Below are positions 60,664 to 64,000 of a DNA stretch of 64,000 bases, in pieces. Source of the DNA: Blautia hansenii DSM 20583 (lineage in GTDB: Bacteria > Bacillota > Clostridia > Lachnospirales > Lachnospiraceae). A model generated the notes under the pieces. It did no database searches, was not told the DNA's origin, and was given only the letters and a program-made list of their open reading frames with translations. Numbering within the stretch: the stretch's first letter is position 1; each line of letters opens with the position of its first letter. The DNA is taken from positions 66,001 through 130,000 of the forward strand of contig NZ_CP022413.2 of NCBI RefSeq assembly GCF_002222595.2. The letters are read 5' to 3'. The translations under genes were made by a program, and so were the position numbers.

Positions 60664-60762
60664 CTCTTATTCAGAGTGATGGAGATACATAGGATCTGTG
60701 AAGTCACGGCAACCCCGCATGGCGGAAGGTGCCAACCTGAGCGAATAATCGAACAATAAGAG
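60664..60762 (+). promoter_or_regulatory. SAM-I (S-box) riboswitch
   Basis: P1 is CTCTTATT (60664-60671) with AATAAGAG (60755-60762). Conserved core features are present: AGAGTGATGGAGA, TGTGAAGTCACGGCAACC, GGAAGGTGCCAACCTGAGCGA. It lies before metK, and the expression platform is the terminator at 60786. SAM binding should stop metK transcription. Confidence 0.95.
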
Positions 60763-60785
60763 GATTCATTTTATGAAAAGTATAT

Positions 60786-60810
60786 GAGTCCGCTTTGTCG
60801 GGCTCTTTTT
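60786..60810 (+). terminator. Riboswitch expression-platform terminator
   Basis: GAGTCCG/CGGGCTC stem (60786-60792, 60799-60805) with TTTTT after it. Confidence 0.85.
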
Positions 60811-60867
60811 CAATGTACGGCGGTAAAATGCGAGAGAAAATATAAACTCAAGAAAAGGAGAAAACAC

Positions 60868-62055
60868 ATGGAAAAAAGATTATTTACTTCTGAATCTGTA
60901 ACTGAAGGCCATCCGGACAAGATGTGCGATGCGATTTCTGATGCGATTTTAGATGCGCTTATGGAAAAAGACCCAATGAGCCGTGTTGCTTGCGAAACTG
61001 CTACAACAACAGGTGTTGTTATGGTTATGGGTGAAATCACAACAAGCGCTTATGTAGATATTCCGAAGATTGTAAGGGATACTGTTCGTGAAATTGGTTA
61101 TACAAGAGCGAAATATGGTTTTGATGCAGATACCTGCGGCGTTATTACGACAATAGACGAACAGTCAGCAGATATTGCTCTGGGTGTTGATAAAGCTTTA
61201 GAAGCAAAAGAAAATAAAATGTCTGAAGAAGAAATCGATGCAATCGGCGCCGGAGATCAGGGTATGATGTTTGGATTTGCAACAGATGAGACAGAAGAAT
61301 TTATGCCTTATCCGATTGCTCTTGCACATAAATTGGCATTACAGCTTACAAAAGTACGTAAGGACGGTGTACTTACTTATTTAAGACCGGATGGAAAAAC
61401 ACAGGTAACAGTAGAGTATGATGAGAATGATAAACCAATGCGTTTGGATGCAGTGGTATTATCTACACAGCATGATCCGGAAGTGACACAGGAACAAATT
61501 CATGCAGATATTAAAAAATATGTATTCGACCCAATTCTTCCGGCAGATATGGTGGATGATGAAACAAAATTCTTTATCAATCCAACAGGACGTTTTGTAA
61601 TCGGCGGACCTCACGGGGACAGTGGATTAACAGGACGTAAAATTATTGTAGATACTTACGGCGGATATGCACGTCACGGCGGCGGCGCTTTCTCTGGTAA
61701 GGACTGTACAAAAGTAGACCGTTCTGCGGCTTATGCGGCTCGTTATGTGGCAAAAAATATTGTGGCAGCAGGTCTTGCAAAAAAATGTGAAATTCAGTTG
61801 TCTTACGCAATCGGTGTAGCACATCCGACCTCCATTATGGTTGATACATTTGGAACCGGAAAGCTTTCTGATACACGTTTAGTGGAAATTATTCGTGAGA
61901 ACTTTGATTTAAGGCCGGCAGGAATCATTAAAATGTTGGATTTACGCCGTCCAATCTATAAACAGACAGCAGCTTACGGACATTTTGGAAGAAATGATTT
62001 GAACCTGCCTTGGGAAAATTTAGACAGAGTGGAAGATTTAAAGAAATATTTATAA
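60868..62055 (+). CDS. metK: S-adenosylmethionine synthetase
   Basis: 395 residues from ATG 60868 (AAGGAG upstream). [90 protein letters not shown] and [18 protein letters not shown], complete for MetK. It forms SAM from methionine and ATP. Feedback by the SAM-I riboswitch. Terminator at 62083. Confidence 0.97.
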   Translation: MEKRLFTSESVTEGHPDKMCDAISDAILDALMEKDPMSRVACETATTTGVVMVMGEITTSAYVDIPKIVRDTVREIGYTRAKYGFDADTCGVITTIDEQSADIALGVDKALEAKENKMSEEEIDAIGAGDQGMMFGFATDETEEFMPYPIALAHKLALQLTKVRKDGVLTYLRPDGKTQVTVEYDENDKPMRLDAVVLSTQHDPEVTQEQIHADIKKYVFDPILPADMVDDETKFFINPTGRFVIGGPHGDSGLTGRKIIVDTYGGYARHGGGAFSGKDCTKVDRSAAYAARYVAKNIVAAGLAKKCEIQLSYAIGVAHPTSIMVDTFGTGKLSDTRLVEIIRENFDLRPAGIIKMLDLRRPIYKQTAAYGHFGRNDLNLPWENLDRVEDLKKYL

Positions 62056-62082
62056 AATGTTTATAAAAGTAAGATTTTTTGT

Positions 62083-62114
62083 GTCGGACTGTTTCATGAA
62101 CGGTCCGACTTTTT
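62083..62114 (+). terminator. Terminator of metK
   Basis: GTCGGAC (62083-62089) with GTCCGAC (62103-62109), extended by GTT/AAC inside, then TTTTT. Confidence 0.88.
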
Positions 62115-62163
62115 CTATTTTATACCGAAAGTATTACATTTATGTGTATATGAAGAAATGTGG

Positions 62164-62192
62164 TTGAAATTACCAGAAAATTGTAATAGGAT
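62164..62192 (+). promoter_or_regulatory. Promoter of the L,D-transpeptidase gene (possible)
   Basis: TTGAAA (62164-62169), 17-base spacer, TAGGAT (62187-62192). Confidence 0.4.
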
Positions 62193-62231
62193 ATCAATAT
62201 AGAAATAAAAAAAGCAGCGGGAGGAAAAGGG

Positions 62232-63869
62232 ATGAAGAAAAAAACGTTACAGGCTGCTGTAATTGCTTTAGGTATTTTAAGCGCCAGCTTTACAGTATCT
62301 GCTATGGGGGAAACAGATGTAGAAGATACTGTATTATCGGAAATTACAGAAGAGAGTATGCAAAATCAGGATGTTGAGACAGAAGAAGATACAGAGCAGG
62401 AAAACCCGGATAATCCACAACCGGAGAAGCCGCAAAATGGATGGGTTGAAAATGAAAACGGTTGGCAGTACAAAGATGAGAATGGAAATCTGCTGAAAGA
62501 CGGCTGGTGGGAAATAGAAGGTGAAAGATATTATTTTGATAAAGATGGATATCGTGCTTCTTATTGGTTGTATGCAGACGGACAATACTATTGGCTAGGT
62601 ACAGATGGAAAAATGCAGACAGGCTGGCAGGAAGTATGGGGACAGAAGTATTATCTCGGAACAGACGGAGCAATGCAGACATATTGGTCAGTAATAGACG
62701 GAAAATATTATTGGCTTGGAAGTGATGGGGCAATGCGGACAGGCTGGCAGGAAGTATGGGGTAAATATTATTATCTTGGAAACGATGGAGTGATGCAGAC
62801 ATATTGGTCAATGGTAGATGGACAATATTATTGGCTCGGTGCAGACGGAGCGATGCGGACAGGCTGGCAGGAAGTATGGGGTAGATGGTATTATCTCGGT
62901 AAAGCGGCTGATGACGGAGCGATGAGAACATATTGGCAAGAAATAGGCGGAAAGTACTATTGGTTTGGGGCAGACGGAGCGATGCGGACAGGCTGGCAGG
63001 AAGTATGGGGTAAATGGTATTATCTCGGCAAAGCGGCTGATGACGGAGTGATGAGAACGTATTGGCAAGAGATTGACGGAGAATATTATTGGCTCGGAGC
63101 GGACGGAGCAATGCGAACAGGCTGGCAGGAAGTATGGAGCAAATGGTATTATTTGGATGTAGCCGGAGTGATGCAGACAGGATGGATTTGGACCGAAGGG
63201 GACAAATGGTATTATACGTATGAAAGCGGTGCAATGGCATCTAACACTTGGGAAAAAATGAACGGACAGTGGTACTGGTTCGATGAAAGCGGTTTGATGG
63301 CACAGGGTTGGAAATATATAGGAAGATATAAATATTATTTTAATAATTCAGGCCATTTATTACAGGATTTAGATGGTGTTCTGGGAAGACAATCTTCTTA
63401 TGAAGTTACAATAAATCGTAAAAGGTGTCAGGTGACAGTTTATGCAAAAGACGGAAGCAATGGGTATATTATTCCGGCAAAAACATTTACTTGTTCTGTA
63501 GGACTTTCCTCTACACCGACACCAACAGGAACATTCTATACACCGGATAAATATCGTTGGCATACTTTGATGGGACCTTCTTATGGTCAATATTGTACCA
63601 GAATTAATGGAGGAATTTTATTCCATTCCGTAGCTGGTTATAATATGACAAGCTATAATATTCGTGCAAGAGATTATAATAAATTAGGTTCACCGGCATC
63701 TCATGGTTGTGTACGCTTAACTGTACGTGATGCAAAATGGATTTATGATAACTGTAAGTTAGGAACAAAAGTTACAATTTCAGATTATGCAGCAACTCCA
63801 TTTGATAAGCCTGCAACAATTAAAATTCCAGCTAGTCAGAATTGGGATCCAACAGACCCTAATATTTAA
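62232..63869 (+). CDS. Secreted L,D-transpeptidase with choline-binding-type repeats
   Basis: 545 residues. Signal peptide 1-24 (cleavage near VSAMG), acidic linker, then ~13 aromatic repeats of the cell-wall/choline-binding type (W..I.G.YYWLG.DGAM.TGWQEV) from about 68 to 380. The C-terminal YkuD domain runs ~385-515 with ILFHSV and the active-site SHGCVRL (Cys near 492). YkuD enzymes make 3-3 peptidoglycan cross-links or attach proteins. The Trp/Tyr repeats usually hold proteins on phosphocholine-bearing wall polymer, which the lic operon here could supply. Two repeats carry an extra KAADDG insert. Confidence 0.93.
   Translation: MKKKTLQAAVIALGILSASFTVSAMGETDVEDTVLSEITEESMQNQDVETEEDTEQENPDNPQPEKPQNGWVENENGWQYKDENGNLLKDGWWEIEGERYYFDKDGYRASYWLYADGQYYWLGTDGKMQTGWQEVWGQKYYLGTDGAMQTYWSVIDGKYYWLGSDGAMRTGWQEVWGKYYYLGNDGVMQTYWSMVDGQYYWLGADGAMRTGWQEVWGRWYYLGKAADDGAMRTYWQEIGGKYYWFGADGAMRTGWQEVWGKWYYLGKAADDGVMRTYWQEIDGEYYWLGADGAMRTGWQEVWSKWYYLDVAGVMQTGWIWTEGDKWYYTYESGAMASNTWEKMNGQWYWFDESGLMAQGWKYIGRYKYYFNNSGHLLQDLDGVLGRQSSYEVTINRKRCQVTVYAKDGSNGYIIPAKTFTCSVGLSSTPTPTGTFYTPDKYRWHTLMGPSYGQYCTRINGGILFHSVAGYNMTSYNIRARDYNKLGSPASHGCVRLTVRDAKWIYDNCKLGTKVTISDYAATPFDKPATIKIPASQNWDPTDPNI
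62590..63175 (+). repeat. Tandem DNA repeats inside the transpeptidase gene
   Basis: The block coding for TGWQEVWG..YYLG....GAM.TYW recurs four or five times at roughly 120-135 base steps, with near-identical runs such as ACAGGCTGGCAGGAAGTATG. Copies could vary in number by recombination. Confidence 0.8.
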
Positions 63870-63891
63870 AATTAGAGTATAGATTGTGTAT

Positions 63892-63936
63892 AAAGAGGGA
63901 AAGCGTTGTTAAGAGGGCGCTTTCCCTCTTTATTTG
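63892..63936 (+). terminator. Terminator of the L,D-transpeptidase gene
   Basis: 14-bp stem (63892-63905 with 63918-63931), 12-base loop, then TTTATTTG. Confidence 0.88.
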
Positions 63937-63979
63937 TATTAATTGTAGAAATAAAAACAAAAAAATAAACAAAAAGAGC

Positions 63980-63985
63980 TTGACA
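63980..63985 (+). promoter_or_regulatory. -35 box of a gene beyond the window
   Basis: TTGACA is a perfect -35; the matching -10 would lie just past position 64000. Confidence 0.4.
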
Positions 63986-64000
63986 TAGTAAATAGAAGAT

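Noticed and set aside
62344..63240. 298-codon minus-strand frame antisense to the L,D-transpeptidase
   Set aside because: Low-complexity shadow of the tandem repeats; no ribosome binding site or start context.
1..64000. tRNA or rRNA genes
   Set aside because: No cloverleaf with the T-loop GTTCRA core or rRNA core sequence was found by eye on either strand; a covariance search would be decisive.

Overview
The window looks like a chromosome segment of a gut Lachnospiraceae bacterium (Clostridia, close to Blautia, Ruminococcus gnavus or Dorea). This rests on low-GC codon use, strong AGGAGG ribosome binding sites, TTG/GTG starts, the house-keeping gene set (rsmA, murA, metK behind an S-box, queT, a DHH/CBS diphosphatase), and a TnpX/TnpV-type transposon. 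Species cannot be fixed without a database search.

Layout. (1) 1-8930: right part of a Tn4451-like mobilizable element, read mostly on the minus strand. It holds the N-terminus of a Mob relaxase, a candidate oriT hairpin, an array of small membrane-protein genes separated by ~240-bp direct repeats that each carry a terminator and a -10 box, and the tnpX-tnpV group with two small accessory genes. Its right end cuts a sugar-phosphate ABC-transporter binding-protein gene, of which only the last ~55 codons survive at 8929-9105. (2) 9121-10965: glycerophosphodiester phosphodiesterase and a PTS-IIC-like membrane protein. (3) 11355-28008: an 18-gene capsule/exopolysaccharide operon. It runs from the CpsB/C/D phosphoregulatory module through the initiating sugar transferase, PssD/PssE, polymerase, glycosyltransferases and flippase to an unusual modification block: LicD, opine dehydrogenase, HisC-like aminotransferase, a cytidylyltransferase-oxidoreductase fusion, and an acyltransferase with an in-frame G10 tract. 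(4) 28128-33911: an ISL3-type transposase remnant and two IS66 elements, one nested in the other. (5) 34023-35471: an LCP enzyme that probably attaches the polymer to the wall. (6) 36035-40032: a lic operon (HTH-cytidylyltransferase-choline kinase fusion, LicC, BCCT transporter). (7) 40259-50956: glmS, two small regulatory genes, an acyltransferase-hexosamine kinase fusion, a MATE pump, a probable type I toxin peptide, queT with a probable preQ1 riboswitch, a TPR/P-loop protein and rsmA. (8) 51187-56149, mostly minus strand: ROK regulator, DUF1002 protein (plus strand), small alarmone synthetase, second PTS-IIC-like protein and an S1-domain protein. (9) 56265-63869: DHH/CBS diphosphatase, flavin reductase, shikimate kinase, murA, metK with a SAM-I riboswitch, and a secreted L,D-transpeptidase with choline-binding-type repeats.

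How the parts connect (inference). The lic operon would make CDP-choline from imported choline. The LicD protein in the capsule operon could transfer phosphocholine, or a novel CDP-activated group made by the neighbouring fusion enzyme and aminotransferase, to the glycan. The LCP protein would fix the glycan to peptidoglycan, and the L,D-transpeptidase would dock on choline residues. glmS, the hexosamine kinase fusion and murA all feed amino-sugar and wall metabolism. Candidate switching elements are the G10 tract in the acyltransferase gene and the C/G-tract hairpin in the operon leader. The strongest candidates for undescribed biology are the repeat-bounded cassette array, the CDP/opine modification block with its phase-variable acyltransferase, and the acyltransferase-kinase fusion. 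No search or alignment tool was used, so family names rest on motifs read by eye.
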